64,000 nt of DNA. Origin: G963662655 sp963665015. Its GTDB lineage: Bacteria; Cloacimonadota; Cloacimonadia; Cloacimonadales; JAIOQZ01. The notes beneath the pieces are model-generated. The model was given only the letters and a program-made list of their open reading frames with translations, was not told the origin of the DNA and searched no databases. The position numbers were made by a program, and so were the translations under genes. Each line of letters opens with the position of its first letter. The first letter of the stretch is position 1. The DNA is taken from assembly GCA_963665015.2 (NCBI GenBank), contig CAXXSY010000004.1:1054001-1118000 (forward strand), read 5' to 3'. Below are positions 35,537 through 45,200 of this stretch, piece by piece.

Positions 35537-35546
35537 TATAATCAAC

Positions 35547-35587
35547 GCACTCCTGTTGTCACCCGACGATGGGAGTGCTTTCTTTCA
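35547..35587 (+). terminator. Rho-independent terminator after thrS
   Basis: GCACTCC at 35547-35553 pairs perfectly with GGAGTGC at 35572-35578, followed by TTTCTTTC. It begins 10 bp after the thrS stop codon. Confidence 0.7.
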
Positions 35588-35590
35588 TCC

Positions 35591-35620
35591 TGGGTACGCA
35601 GACGTCTCGTCTGCATCTCT
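35591..35620. repeat. Single GCAGACG/CGTCTGC hairpin repeat upstream of kdsD
   Basis: GCAGACG (35598-35604) and CGTCTGC (35608-35614) form a 7-bp stem with a TCT loop inside GGTACGCAG...CATCTCT. Compared with the GCGGACG/CGTCCGC copies elsewhere, both sides of one base pair have changed. Confidence 0.8.
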
Positions 35621-35639
35621 TTATAATTGAGGAGATCAC

Positions 35640-36605
35640 ATGAACACGATCGATCTGATAAAGAAAGAGCTGAACCTCGAGGCCGAGGCGATCCGAATGG
35701 CGTCCGGGCGACTTGATGAAAGCGTTGAAACCGCGATCAGGCTACTTCAGGATTGCGCGGGAAAGATCGTGGTGACCGGCATGGGGAAGACCGGCATCAT
35801 CGCGCGGAAGGTAGCGGCGACACTCGCCAGCACCGGCTCGACAGCCATCTTCCTGCACGCTGCCGAAGGGCTCCACGGTGATCTGGGCATGCTTGCGAAA
35901 GGCGACGTGGTCATCGCGATATCCAACACCGGCAACACGCAGGAATTGATCTCCATCATCCCCTACATGAAGTTCCTCAAGGTGCCGATCATCGCCTTCA
36001 CCGGCAACCTCGAATCGCGTCTGGCGGACGCGGCGGACGTGGTGATCGACTGCGGCGTTCCCAAGGAATACGAGCCGCTCGGACTGGTCCCCACCAGCAG
36101 CACCACCGTCGCGCTTGCCATGGGCGACGCCATCGCCATCGCGCTGCTTCGGAGTCGGGATTTCAGCGAGAAGGACTACGCGCGGTTCCACCCGGGCGGA
36201 ACCATCGGCAAGAAGCTTCTGCTCAGGGTCGGCGACCTGATGCACGCCGGAGAACGCAATCCCGTGGTGCGCGAGAACGTCACCATGCAGGAGGTGATCG
36301 TGGAGATGACCGCGAAGGGCCTCGGCTGTACCGGTATCTGCGACGGGGACGGAATGCTGCTGGGGATCATCACCGACGGCGATTTACGAAGAATCCTGCA
36401 GAAGGACGGCAATGTGCTGGAGCTGAGCGCGCGCGAGTGCATGACCGCAGGTCCCAAGCGCCTGACGCCTGCGACGTTCGCAGTCGATGCGCTCAATATC
36501 ATGGAGGACAACAAGATTACCATGCTGCCGGTGGTCGATGATGAGGGACGGCAGATCGGTATGCTGCATATGCACGACCTGATCCAGGCGGGAGTCGTTG
36601 GCTGA
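35640..36605 (+). CDS. kdsD: Arabinose-5-phosphate isomerase (KdsD/KpsF family)
   Basis: The 321-residue protein has an N-terminal SIS sugar-isomerase domain (IVVTGMGKTGIIARKVAATLASTG, HGDLGMLAKGDVVIAISNTGNT, HPGGTIGKKLL). Two CBS domains follow (LMHAGERNPVV..., CMTAGPKRLTP...). It converts ribulose 5-phosphate to arabinose 5-phosphate, the first step toward the LPS sugar Kdo. The SIS-CBS-CBS layout and length are standard. The ATG follows TTGAGGAG. No other Kdo gene is adjacent, but LptF/G-type and GmhB-like genes elsewhere in the window support an LPS-bearing envelope. Confidence 0.94.
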   Translation: MNTIDLIKKELNLEAEAIRMASGRLDESVETAIRLLQDCAGKIVVTGMGKTGIIARKVAATLASTGSTAIFLHAAEGLHGDLGMLAKGDVVIAISNTGNTQELISIIPYMKFLKVPIIAFTGNLESRLADAADVVIDCGVPKEYEPLGLVPTSSTTVALAMGDAIAIALLRSRDFSEKDYARFHPGGTIGKKLLLRVGDLMHAGERNPVVRENVTMQEVIVEMTAKGLGCTGICDGDGMLLGIITDGDLRRILQKDGNVLELSARECMTAGPKRLTPATFAVDALNIMEDNKITMLPVVDDEGRQIGMLHMHDLIQAGVVG

Positions 36606-36744
36606 CCCGTTGAAAATCTTTCCGCACCATTTTTGACCTTATAAGTCGCACAGGCGTTTTTGTAATCCTTTGCAGGGGAATTGGTTGGGCAATAGTTCAC
36701 CGGTTTTGAGAATTGGATGATTACGCAATTAACTTACTAAAAAC

Positions 36745-36812
36745 ATTGACGTCAATCCTGTTTCGGGAAAATTCCTTTGACAAAAGAGAAAATAGGTACC
36801 GAACATGTACCT
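36745..36812 (+). promoter_or_regulatory. Promoter and operator-like palindromes before the SpoVG-like gene
   Basis: TTGACA at 36777-36782 lies 56 nt before the ATG at 36833, a distance shared with other genes here, although no good -10 follows. Two perfect inverted repeats flank it: ATTGACGTCAAT (36745-36756), and AGGTAC-N7-GTACCT (36794-36812) over the expected -10/start region. These could be binding sites for a dimeric regulator. The rest of the 227-bp gap after kdsD shows nothing I recognise. Confidence 0.4.
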
Positions 36813-36832
36813 GTATAAGAATGTGAGGTGTT

Positions 36833-37129
36833 ATGGATATCAAATTCAGAGATGTCAGCGCGGGTTCCGTTGAAGCACGCGCGGTTGTAGAAATAGCTCC
36901 CGGGGTATTCATCAACGAAATTACAATACTCCGTATACACGATCAACTTGTCGTCGAACTCCCGCAAAAGAGTTTCAAGGGGAAGAACGGTAAATTCCAT
37001 TACCTTGATATTTTAACATTTGAGAACGAGAACAGACAGACGCTCTGGCTGCTCGAAATCCGTCAGGCTTACATCGACTGGCGCAGTAACAACAAGAAGG
37101 TTCTTGTTTATAACGCGGAGGAAGAATAA
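36833..37129 (+). CDS. Small SpoVG-like protein
   Basis: The 98-residue product contains PGVFINEITILRIHDQLVVE followed by LPQKSFKGKNGKFHYLDI. This resembles the core of SpoVG-family proteins, a small beta-rich nucleic-acid-binding fold with a conserved (V/I)NE/H-I-(T/R)V beta strand and P-x-K loop. It is a resemblance by eye, not a firm assignment. GTGAGGTG lies before the ATG. The stop codon (37127-37129) appears to overlap the likely start of hflX, so the two genes should be co-translated. SpoVG-like proteins bind RNA or DNA in other bacteria; here a link to ribosome rescue by HflX is only suggested by position. Confidence 0.55.
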   Translation: MDIKFRDVSAGSVEARAVVEIAPGVFINEITILRIHDQLVVELPQKSFKGKNGKFHYLDILTFENENRQTLWLLEIRQAYIDWRSNNKKVLVYNAEEE

Positions 37130-38457
37130 AAAACGACGGAATAGATTTCGAGAAAGATAAACAAAAAGAACGAGTATTCCTGGTCGGTCTGAACACGTCT
37201 TCGAGCGCACGGATGGAATACGAGAAGTCGATGGAAGAGCTCGGTCGGCTCGCCGATACGGCCGAGGCAGAAGTCGTCGATGTGTTCATCCAGTCCCGCG
37301 ACCGGCCGGTTCCGGCGACGTTCGTCGGTAAGGGCAAGATCACCGAGATCAAGGCCGAGGCGGACAGGCTGGGCGTCGGTACGCTGGTCTTCAACGACAA
37401 TCTCACCCCCGCGCAGGCTCGAAACATCGCCAAGCTGACGCACTGCAACGTGGTCGATCGAACCGAACTGATCCTCGATATCTTCGCGCTCCACGCACGA
37501 ACCAAGCAGGCAAAATGCCAGGTGGAGCTTGCGCAGCTCGAATACAACTACTCGAAGCTGCGGAACCTCTGGCAGCACCTGTCGAGGATCGAAGGCGGTA
37601 TCGGGACGCGCGGACCGGGCGAGAAGCAGATCGAGATCGACCGGCGCGAGATCAAGCGCAAGATCACGTTGCTCAAGCAGCAGCTCGAGGTCATTGAAAA
37701 GGAGACACAGGTCAAGCGGCAGAAGCGGAGGGATTTCCTTTCGATTTCGCTGGTCGGCTATACGAATGCCGGCAAATCGACCCTTTTCAATCGCTTGACG
37801 CGCGAGGATATCTATACCGCTGACAAGCTCTTCGCCACGCTGGATTCGACATCGAGATCGCTCTATCTGGATGGGAAAGAGAAGGTTATCGTGACCGATA
37901 CCATCGGATTCATCGACAAGCTTCCCCATTCGCTGGTCTCGGCGTTTCACTCGACCTTGATCGAGGTGGAGGAGGCCGATTTGCTGATGCACGTGGTCGA
38001 TATCTCCGATCCGATGCTGTTTCAGTACATCGCGTCGGTGGAAAAGGTGCTGAAGGAGCTGAAGGTCACGGACAAGAACATCCTGATGGTGTTCAACAAG
38101 ACGGATCGGGTACAGCCGGTGCAATTGGCGTTTCTGCGGAAGAAGCTGCTGGGCGATTACCCGCACGCGGTGTTCATCTCTGCGGCGTTCGACGAGAATC
38201 TCGATATTATGACGGAAAAGGTCAGATACTTCATTGACAGACAGAAGCGGAGAATTACACTTCGTATTCCGGTGGAATTGCAGAATCTGATATCGTATTT
38301 GTATGATAACGCGGTAGTTCACGAGAAGACCTACGACGACGCGGATCGGGTTTTCGAGATGGAAGTGACCGTGGACACGCGGTTGATGAAAAATATCAAC
38401 CGGCAGATTGAAGCGTCCCAATTCGATCGACTTGGGGTGAACGAAGAAAGTCGATAG
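37126..38457 (+). CDS. hflX: GTPase HflX, probably starting at a non-AUG codon
   Basis: HflX is a ribosome-splitting GTPase. The protein shows the HflX N-domain (FVGKGKITEI, VFNDNLTPAQARNI, RTELILDIFALHARTKQAK), the GGIGTRGPGEKQIE signature, and G motifs GYTNAGKST, DTIGF and NKTD. The first ATG in frame is at 37213 (414 residues). However, the codons just upstream encode RVFLVGLNTSSSAR, the first beta strand of the family, and the frame stays open back to 37114. No ATG, GTG or TTG occurs there. An ATA at 37126 sits 4 nt after GGAGG and overlaps the stop of the preceding gene as ATAA. I place the start there (443 residues), with 37213 as fallback; a G-to-A assembly error is also possible. Confidence 0.85.
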   Translation: MKNDGIDFEKDKQKERVFLVGLNTSSSARMEYEKSMEELGRLADTAEAEVVDVFIQSRDRPVPATFVGKGKITEIKAEADRLGVGTLVFNDNLTPAQARNIAKLTHCNVVDRTELILDIFALHARTKQAKCQVELAQLEYNYSKLRNLWQHLSRIEGGIGTRGPGEKQIEIDRREIKRKITLLKQQLEVIEKETQVKRQKRRDFLSISLVGYTNAGKSTLFNRLTREDIYTADKLFATLDSTSRSLYLDGKEKVIVTDTIGFIDKLPHSLVSAFHSTLIEVEEADLLMHVVDISDPMLFQYIASVEKVLKELKVTDKNILMVFNKTDRVQPVQLAFLRKKLLGDYPHAVFISAAFDENLDIMTEKVRYFIDRQKRRITLRIPVELQNLISYLYDNAVVHEKTYDDADRVFEMEVTVDTRLMKNINRQIEASQFDRLGVNEESR

Positions 38458-38489
38458 TAAATAAATAGATTTGACCAAAAGGAGGAATC

Positions 38490-39707
38490 ATGGTCAGGGA
38501 TTTTGAAGCTATTATTTCTGAGAACGCACGTGGTATGAAGCGCTCGGCGATACGCGAACTGCTGAAACTGGCACAGGATCCGGAGATTATCTCGTTTGCC
38601 GGTGGACTTCCGGCTCCTGAATCGTTTCCCGTCGATGAGCTGAAAGATGTCATGGTCGAAGTCATGGAGAATGAGCCGCAAATAGCACTTCAATATGGCG
38701 CGACGGAAGGCGACAAGCTGCTCCGTGAACAGCTCGTGAAGAACTATCGGGCCGAGGGCTTCGATATTGATATCGATAATGTTCTGATCACGACCGCCTC
38801 GCAGCAGGGGCTCGATCTCCTTGCAAAGATTTTCGTGAATCGCGGCGACAAGGTGATCGTCGGCAAGCCGTCCTATCTGGGCGGACTCAGCGCTTTCAAC
38901 AGTTACGGCGCGCAATTCGTGGGCGTTGAGCACGACGAATTCGGCATGCGTTTCGACAAGCTCAAAAAAGCGCTCGAAGACCTTCGCGACAAGGGCGAAC
39001 GTGCGAAATTCATCTACACCATTCCGGATTTCCAGAACCCCGCGGGCGTCACCATGCCCGAAGACCGCCGCAAGAAAATCCTCGAGCTCGCCTACGAGCA
39101 CGACATCCTGATTATCGAGGACAGTCCGTACCACGAGCTTCGCTTCGAGGGCGAGCACCTGAAGACCTTCTACGCACTCGACAACAACGGTCAGGTGATC
39201 AACCTGGGTACTTTCTCGAAAATATTCTGCCCGGGATTCCGCATCGGCTGGACCATTGCCGACAAGAAGATTCTGGACAAGTTCATCGTCGCCAAGCAGG
39301 CGGTCGATCTCTGCACCACGCCATTCACCCAGCGCGTGGCCGCACGCTTTATCGAAAAGGGCCTTCTCGGACCGCGCATCGAGAAAATAATTAACTTATA
39401 CCGCGAAAAGCGCGATATCATGTTGGCGGAGTTCGATAAGCACATGCCGGAAGGCGTGACCTGGACCCGTCCCGAAGGCGGACTGTTCCTGTTTATGACC
39501 CTGCCGGAAGGAATGGACGCGGAAGCGCTGTTCCACAGGGCGATCAAAGAGAAAGTCGCCTTCGTGGTCGGCTCGAACTTCTACTGCGACGGAAGCGGGA
39601 AGAACACGATGCGGATCAACTTCTCGTACATGTCCATCGAGAAGAATATCGAAGGCGTGAAACGACTTGCAAAGGCGATTCGCGAAGAGATGAAGAATCA
39701 CGGATAA
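38490..39707 (+). CDS. PLP-dependent class I/II aminotransferase
   Basis: The 405-residue enzyme is a fold-type I aminotransferase of the group around 2-aminoadipate/branched-chain aminotransferase (LysN and MocR-like catalytic domains). Typical blocks are EIISFAGGLPAPESFP and QYGATEG. N183 lies in PDFQNPAGVTM, D211 in IIEDSPYHELRF, and the Schiff-base lysine is K244 in GTFSKIFCPGFRIGW. It moves amino groups between an amino acid and 2-oxoglutarate; the exact substrate is not readable. An AGGAGG site precedes the ATG, 32 bp after hflX. The kinase-like gene follows after 12 bp. Confidence 0.92.
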   Translation: MVRDFEAIISENARGMKRSAIRELLKLAQDPEIISFAGGLPAPESFPVDELKDVMVEVMENEPQIALQYGATEGDKLLREQLVKNYRAEGFDIDIDNVLITTASQQGLDLLAKIFVNRGDKVIVGKPSYLGGLSAFNSYGAQFVGVEHDEFGMRFDKLKKALEDLRDKGERAKFIYTIPDFQNPAGVTMPEDRRKKILELAYEHDILIIEDSPYHELRFEGEHLKTFYALDNNGQVINLGTFSKIFCPGFRIGWTIADKKILDKFIVAKQAVDLCTTPFTQRVAARFIEKGLLGPRIEKIINLYREKRDIMLAEFDKHMPEGVTWTRPEGGLFLFMTLPEGMDAEALFHRAIKEKVAFVVGSNFYCDGSGKNTMRINFSYMSIEKNIEGVKRLAKAIREEMKNHG

Positions 39708-39719
39708 ACCGGAGATTTA

Positions 39720-40415
39720 ATGGATAATATGAAAACCGATGCCTGTATTCTCGTGGAGGACTTGAGAAAATGGGCGAAATATGGCAAACTGCTTTCAGGC
39801 GTAATTCATAATCTGAACACACCGCTGATGGGGATCACGGGAAGGGTCGAACTGATCTCTTTCAGGATGCCCGATCTGAAGGGACTCGAACAGATCACCC
39901 GGCAATTGGACGCCATCAACGACATCCTGTCGGCACTGGCGTTCATGGTCGATAAAGACACCAATGTCGAGCCTCTGGTGATGGATTTGAACGAACTGGT
40001 TGGCAAGGTTCATAGCTTCATGCGTGCCGACATGAAATACAAGCATCGGTTGGATGTGAATCTGGAACTCGGCGATTCGATCATTCTGGAGACGATCCCC
40101 TGCTACCTGCAGAACGCGATTGTCGAAATCCTCGGGCACTGCCTCAAACTGTGCGGCGACGAGGGTACTATCGAGATCAAGACCATGCCGGATGGGCCCA
40201 ATGGGCTTATCTCCATCCAGCGTAGTGGCGATCCCATGCCGGAAGATATCGTCGATACGGTTCCGGATCAATACAATGACGACGACCCGGCGCTCAATCT
40301 TGGGCTGGCATTTTACTTTGTCAGGAAGATCGGTGCGCGGCTCGATGTGAAGAACATCGAAGATGGCGTTGTCTATGAGCTGAGAATTCCTACGAAAAAA
40401 GGGAAGGGAAAATGA
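39720..40415 (+). CDS. Small soluble histidine-kinase-like protein
   Basis: The 231-residue product has no sensor or membrane part. It begins almost directly with the histidine box LLSGVIHNLNTPLMGI (H30), which resembles the box of the degenerate-receiver kinase at 27160-28401 (GIFHNVRGPLTG). The ATPase half is eroded: the N-box region reads LQNAIVEILGHCLKLCG and the G1 region ISIQRSGDPMPE, while ALNLGLAFYFVRKIG marks a remnant G2. Catalytic activity is therefore doubtful. It might be a phosphotransfer scaffold or dimerisation partner. Its stop overlaps the start of the lipoprotein gene by ATGA. Confidence 0.75.
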   Translation: MDNMKTDACILVEDLRKWAKYGKLLSGVIHNLNTPLMGITGRVELISFRMPDLKGLEQITRQLDAINDILSALAFMVDKDTNVEPLVMDLNELVGKVHSFMRADMKYKHRLDVNLELGDSIILETIPCYLQNAIVEILGHCLKLCGDEGTIEIKTMPDGPNGLISIQRSGDPMPEDIVDTVPDQYNDDDPALNLGLAFYFVRKIGARLDVKNIEDGVVYELRIPTKKGKGK

Positions 40416-42208
40416 AGGGACAAGCCTACCTGCTGATCGTCGGTCTGATCATCCTATTGATGATGACGGGCTGTGAAACCGTAGATAAAGACGATCTGGA
40501 CGCACCCGAAAGCCTCTCAATCGAGAAGGTCAATGAGGGGAAAATCCGGCTGGAGTGGAGCTATGGATCGAATTTCGACGATCTGCTGTTCGTGATCGCC
40601 CGGAAGGACGGTGAATCGGAGTGGAACGATTACTACGCCGTCACCGAGGACAATTCCGAAGAGTTCATCGACGAGATCGACACCAATTCCAGCACCGTTT
40701 ACAGCTACAAGGTCAGAGCCTACTACACGGAGGAAAGCACTTTCTCCGAGTTTTCGCAGCAGGTGGCCTGGTTCTCGTCACACACCGTACCCACCAATCT
40801 TGGCATTACACAGGAAACCGAATCGAGTCTTCTCCTGACCTGGGAAGACAACGCGGTGGGGGAGACCGGATACAAGATCGACAAGCAGATCGCCGGATCG
40901 TGGCATGTCGAGTACGCGCTTCTGTCCGCCAACTCGACCACATACACCGATTCGGTCGAACTCGCCTCGCAGGTCGCCTACCGCGTCTATGCGTTCGTGG
41001 GCGCTTCGAGAACACCCTATCTGGAAGATGCTGTGCTGCCGTCGTTCCCAGCGCCGACCAACCTGCAAGCCACGCAGTACTCTCAGGAGCAGGTCGGGCT
41101 GATGTGGAACGTCAACAGCACACAGCACAGCGGATTTCTGGTCGAGCGCAAGCTGGGGACGGGATCGTTTGAGTCGGTGGGAACCACCGTCGATTCGACC
41201 TACGTCGATTTCGTGGGCATCCCGGCTGCCAGTATCGAGTACCGCGTTCGAGCGTACGCCGATTCTTCCGGCTCCGAGGGAAAGCTCTATTCCGCCTATT
41301 CCGAATCGGTGATAATGCTTTTCAACATCAGCGAAGAAGGTTCGCTCCCGATCGCCACCGGCGGAACCGACATCTGTGTCTATGAGGGATACGCCTTTAT
41401 CGCGTGCGAATACAACGGCGTTCAGATCGTGAACGTGCAAAACGAATCCAGCCCGACGCTCGTCGGCTCGATATCGCTGCCCGGGCGTTGCATGAGCGTC
41501 TTCGCGAAGGACGACATGCTCTACGCCACCAACTACAACGGCGGATTGCACATCTTCGATATCCGGACCATCACCAGTCCGGTGCATGTCTCCTATTGCG
41601 AGACGGTTGACATCCCCTACGACGTCGAGGTGACCACGATCGACGATGAACCTTACGCGTTTGTCGCCGACGGACAGGCGAACCTCCTGGTGATCGCGCT
41701 GTCGGAGGATGTCCCCGCCAATCCCATGATTATCAAACAATTGAATACGCCCGGCATCAGCTACGGTCTGAAGATCGACCAGAACAACCTTTACCTGGCC
41801 GACGGTGCCGAGGGCGTGAAGAAGATCGATATCTCCGATCCGTACAATCCTGAGATCACCGAAACAAAGAGCGGCATCGGGGAAGCCCGGGTGCTGGTGT
41901 TCTTCTCGGATAGATTGCTGGTCGCGTCCGGTCAGAATGGATTGACAGAGCTCTCTCGCGGCAGCCTGTCGCAGATTCGCCGCGTGGATACGAGCGGCTT
42001 CGCCATGTCCGTGGCCTACAGCGCCGGATACGCCTACATCGCCGACGGTACGAACGGCATGGTGATCATGGATGTCATGGAGCCTTCCGGCACCTACATC
42101 GTGGCGTCCATCAAGAGCGATTCCGTGTCCAGAGCGGTCTTCATCGCCAACAATTTTGCCTATCTCATCAGTAACGACAGCCTCGACATTATACAGGTTC
42201 GACCATGA
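40412..42208 (+). CDS. Lipoprotein with fibronectin type III domains and a beta-propeller of LVIVD-type repeats
   Basis: The 598-residue product has a lipoprotein signal (LLIVGLIILLMMTGC, lipid cysteine C21). Three fibronectin type III-like domains (about 30-118, 118-212, 212-300) show the LSIEKVNEGKIRLEWSY and YSYKVRAYY patterns. The last 300 residues are repeated units such as GTDICVYEGYAFIACEYNGV and DISDPYNPEI, matching LVIVD repeats that fold as a propeller. It should sit on the outer or inner membrane surface and bind polymers or proteins. It lies in one run with the kinase-like gene before it and the giant secreted protein after it. Confidence 0.85.
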   Translation: MKGQAYLLIVGLIILLMMTGCETVDKDDLDAPESLSIEKVNEGKIRLEWSYGSNFDDLLFVIARKDGESEWNDYYAVTEDNSEEFIDEIDTNSSTVYSYKVRAYYTEESTFSEFSQQVAWFSSHTVPTNLGITQETESSLLLTWEDNAVGETGYKIDKQIAGSWHVEYALLSANSTTYTDSVELASQVAYRVYAFVGASRTPYLEDAVLPSFPAPTNLQATQYSQEQVGLMWNVNSTQHSGFLVERKLGTGSFESVGTTVDSTYVDFVGIPAASIEYRVRAYADSSGSEGKLYSAYSESVIMLFNISEEGSLPIATGGTDICVYEGYAFIACEYNGVQIVNVQNESSPTLVGSISLPGRCMSVFAKDDMLYATNYNGGLHIFDIRTITSPVHVSYCETVDIPYDVEVTTIDDEPYAFVADGQANLLVIALSEDVPANPMIIKQLNTPGISYGLKIDQNNLYLADGAEGVKKIDISDPYNPEITETKSGIGEARVLVFFSDRLLVASGQNGLTELSRGSLSQIRRVDTSGFAMSVAYSAGYAYIADGTNGMVIMDVMEPSGTYIVASIKSDSVSRAVFIANNFAYLISNDSLDIIQVRP

Positions 42209-42225
42209 TATACGGGAGTAAAGCC

Positions 42226-45200
42226 ATGAAGCGAATGATATTCGTCCTTGTCCTGATGGCGCTGGGCATCGCGCTCCTGCATGCCCAGAACGTACCGCCG
42301 GTTGTTGCCAATCCGATCGACGACTTCGCCTTTCCGGAAGACAACACCGATTACAGCATCAACTTGAACGAGGTGTTCTACGACGCCAACAACGATCCGC
42401 TCGATTTCTCCTACCAGGGGGATCAGATGATCACCGTCGTCATCACCAACGGACTGGTCGGGCTGACTCCGACGATGAACTGGAACGGCTCCGAGACCAT
42501 CACCTTCACTGCGGAAGATGTTTACGGCGAGTCCGTGAGCGAGGCGGTGACCATCACCGTTACGGCGGTGAACGACGCTCCGTACGTCGAGAATCCGGTC
42601 GATAACCACTCGATCGCCTACAATTCAGTCGATTCCAGCCTGAACCTGAACTACGTGTTCGACGATTACGATATTGTTTACGGCGATTTCCTCATGTTCG
42701 ATTACGACGGAGACAACCACATCGACGTCGATATCGACAACGGTATCGTGACCATGACTCCAGCGCCGAACTGGTCCGGAACCGAGACAATCACCTTCAG
42801 CGCGCAGGACTCCGGTGGACTCATCTCGGAGCACGAGATCGTGGTCCTGGTGCCGTCTCCGGCCGTGGCGAACGTTTCTGTCATACCGAACCCCTTCTCG
42901 CCGGATTTCGACGGGCAGAAAGACGTGACAACCATCAGCTTTTACGTCAGCGGTAACGGTCTGACGACGATCTACATTTTCGACGAAAGCAACACCATTA
43001 TCTTCGAGGTCGAAGTCCAGGCGACCGCCGGATGGAACCAGTACGACTGGGACGGTACATCCAACAACGGCGCTTACCCGGGTGTCGTACCCGACGGAAG
43101 CTACGGTCTGGGCATTATCCTCGGCAACGCGGAATATATCTGCGACTTCAACATCAAGGTCGATACGGCGCCTCCTGTGATCGACATCCTCGCCAGCTAC
43201 CCCAATCCGTTCTCCCCGAACGAGGACGGTTTCAACGACTTCCATCAGGTGCGCTATCAGGTGGATGACGTGATCGTGAACTACGTCGGCTTGATTCGGG
43301 TCAATCTGTGGCGCCAGGAGAACGATCCGGCCCCGTTATACGTGCCGACCAATTTCGTGGAAGAAGGCGACGGCCTCACCATTACGCAGCCCGACCTCAG
43401 CGTGTTCGACGAACTGACCGACGGTGGCTACGTCTTTGCCGTGCGTGTCTGGAGCGGCGAGACAAACCACGAGGTTACGCTCTCGCCCGGCGCGAAGTAC
43501 GACTTGATTGTCGGCGGCAACGGCAGCAGCGAATTCAATAGGGTCGAGATCGAGACCGGAACGACAATGTTCAAGATCGGTAACGTCTATTATCCCTATC
43601 TGACCATCAGCGGTGTCGGCTCGGATGACCACGAGTCGGATAACGAAGACAACTACACCGGTTACGACTACCTGCGGCTGTTCATCGTCGAGGGTAACTG
43701 CACGTTCAACGTCTATAACGACGGTGGCAGCCCCTACAGCCTGAACGACCTTTACAATATATACTTCGGCGATTTCCAGAACGTTTATCATCCGCTCTAT
43801 CCGAATGTTCTGCTGGCTCCGAACTTCATGTACAACATCACCATCCCGGGCAATGTCGATATCGAAGACGAAGTGATGCCCGACGGACGCTATATCTACC
43901 GTATTCTCGTGACCGATCAGGCGATGCACGCCCAGGAAGAATCCGGCGAACTCCTGGTGAACAACTACCCGATCGAGGTTGTCTCGTCCGTGAATCCGCA
44001 GGTGATATCACCGCAGAATCTGGACGGTTATTTCGACCAGGCGGTGGTGCAGTATCAGGTTTCCGAGCGCGGCTACGTGACGGTGAAGGTCTGGGACGTG
44101 ATGTCGGATACCGTGGTGACGACGCTCGTCGATGCTGTGGATACCCCCACGTCCGATTACACGCTCTGGAACGGCTTGAACTATATGGGCGATCCCGTCG
44201 CGGTCGATGACCAGTTCGAATACTATGTCGAGGTTACGGCGCAGGATATTTCCATCAGCGAGGATGTTGTCAGCCAGCATCTGGACATGATCGTCGATAA
44301 TGTCGGCCCCGAGCCGGCGGATATCTTCCTGCTGGGCGGCGAGACGTTCGTCAATACGCCGGATATCACGATGGGCGGTATCAGCAACGATATCACGTCT
44401 GAAGTGCTGCTCTATCTGAACGACGTCTATCAGGGCGTGGTGCAGACCACTCCCGACTACCCGGGTTACTTCGAATTTCCGGTTACGCTCGAAGAGGGCG
44501 ATAACCAAATCTACGTGCGGCTTCGCGATGTCGCCTACAACCTCGGAGGAGCCTCCAACGCGGTGACGGTGCATCTCGATTCGTCTCCGCCCTTCATCGA
44601 TCCCCTCTTCCCGCCGCCGGACACCCTGTTCCGTCAGGATTCGATTCGCGTGAAGGCGTATGTCAACGACAACACCGGAATCGGCGTGGATCAGAACACG
44701 GTCAAGTTCGGGTTCTCCCTCTTCGGAAACGCGGTGAGCTGGCATCTGGCGACGAGGTTGAATGCGACCTCCAGTACATATTATTACGATTATGTCGTGG
44801 AAGACGACATCGAGCAGCTCGATATCGATATGTGGATCAAGGCGGCCGACCTGCTCGGGAACACCTCGACCACCGGCGACTCGGTCCACTTCGAATACCG
44901 TGCAATCATTCCACCGGAGATGCTCAGCTACGATCCTGTTGACGGATCCGTGGTGAAGGAACTGACAGACAACCATATCTACGCGGTGGTGCACGACTAC
45001 GAGGGCGCCGGGCTGAACTTCAACGGCAGCCAGATTCTGGTGCTGGACAGCCAGGGAACCTATCAGGCGGGTACCAGAGTCTTCACCAACCTCGGCGACG
45101 ACGATTACCGATTCACCTTCACGCCCAACAGTCCGCTCGACGACGGCGAATACGACGTGCGCTGGACGGTGCAGGACAACTTCCAGGGCGAGAGCGGCGG

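Noticed and set aside
2669..36826. TTGAC-N31-TATAA spacing shared by the arcC and SpoVG-like upstream regions
   Set aside because: At the second gene the TATAAG would put the transcription start almost on the ATG, leaving no ribosome site, so the shared 31-nt spacing is probably chance.
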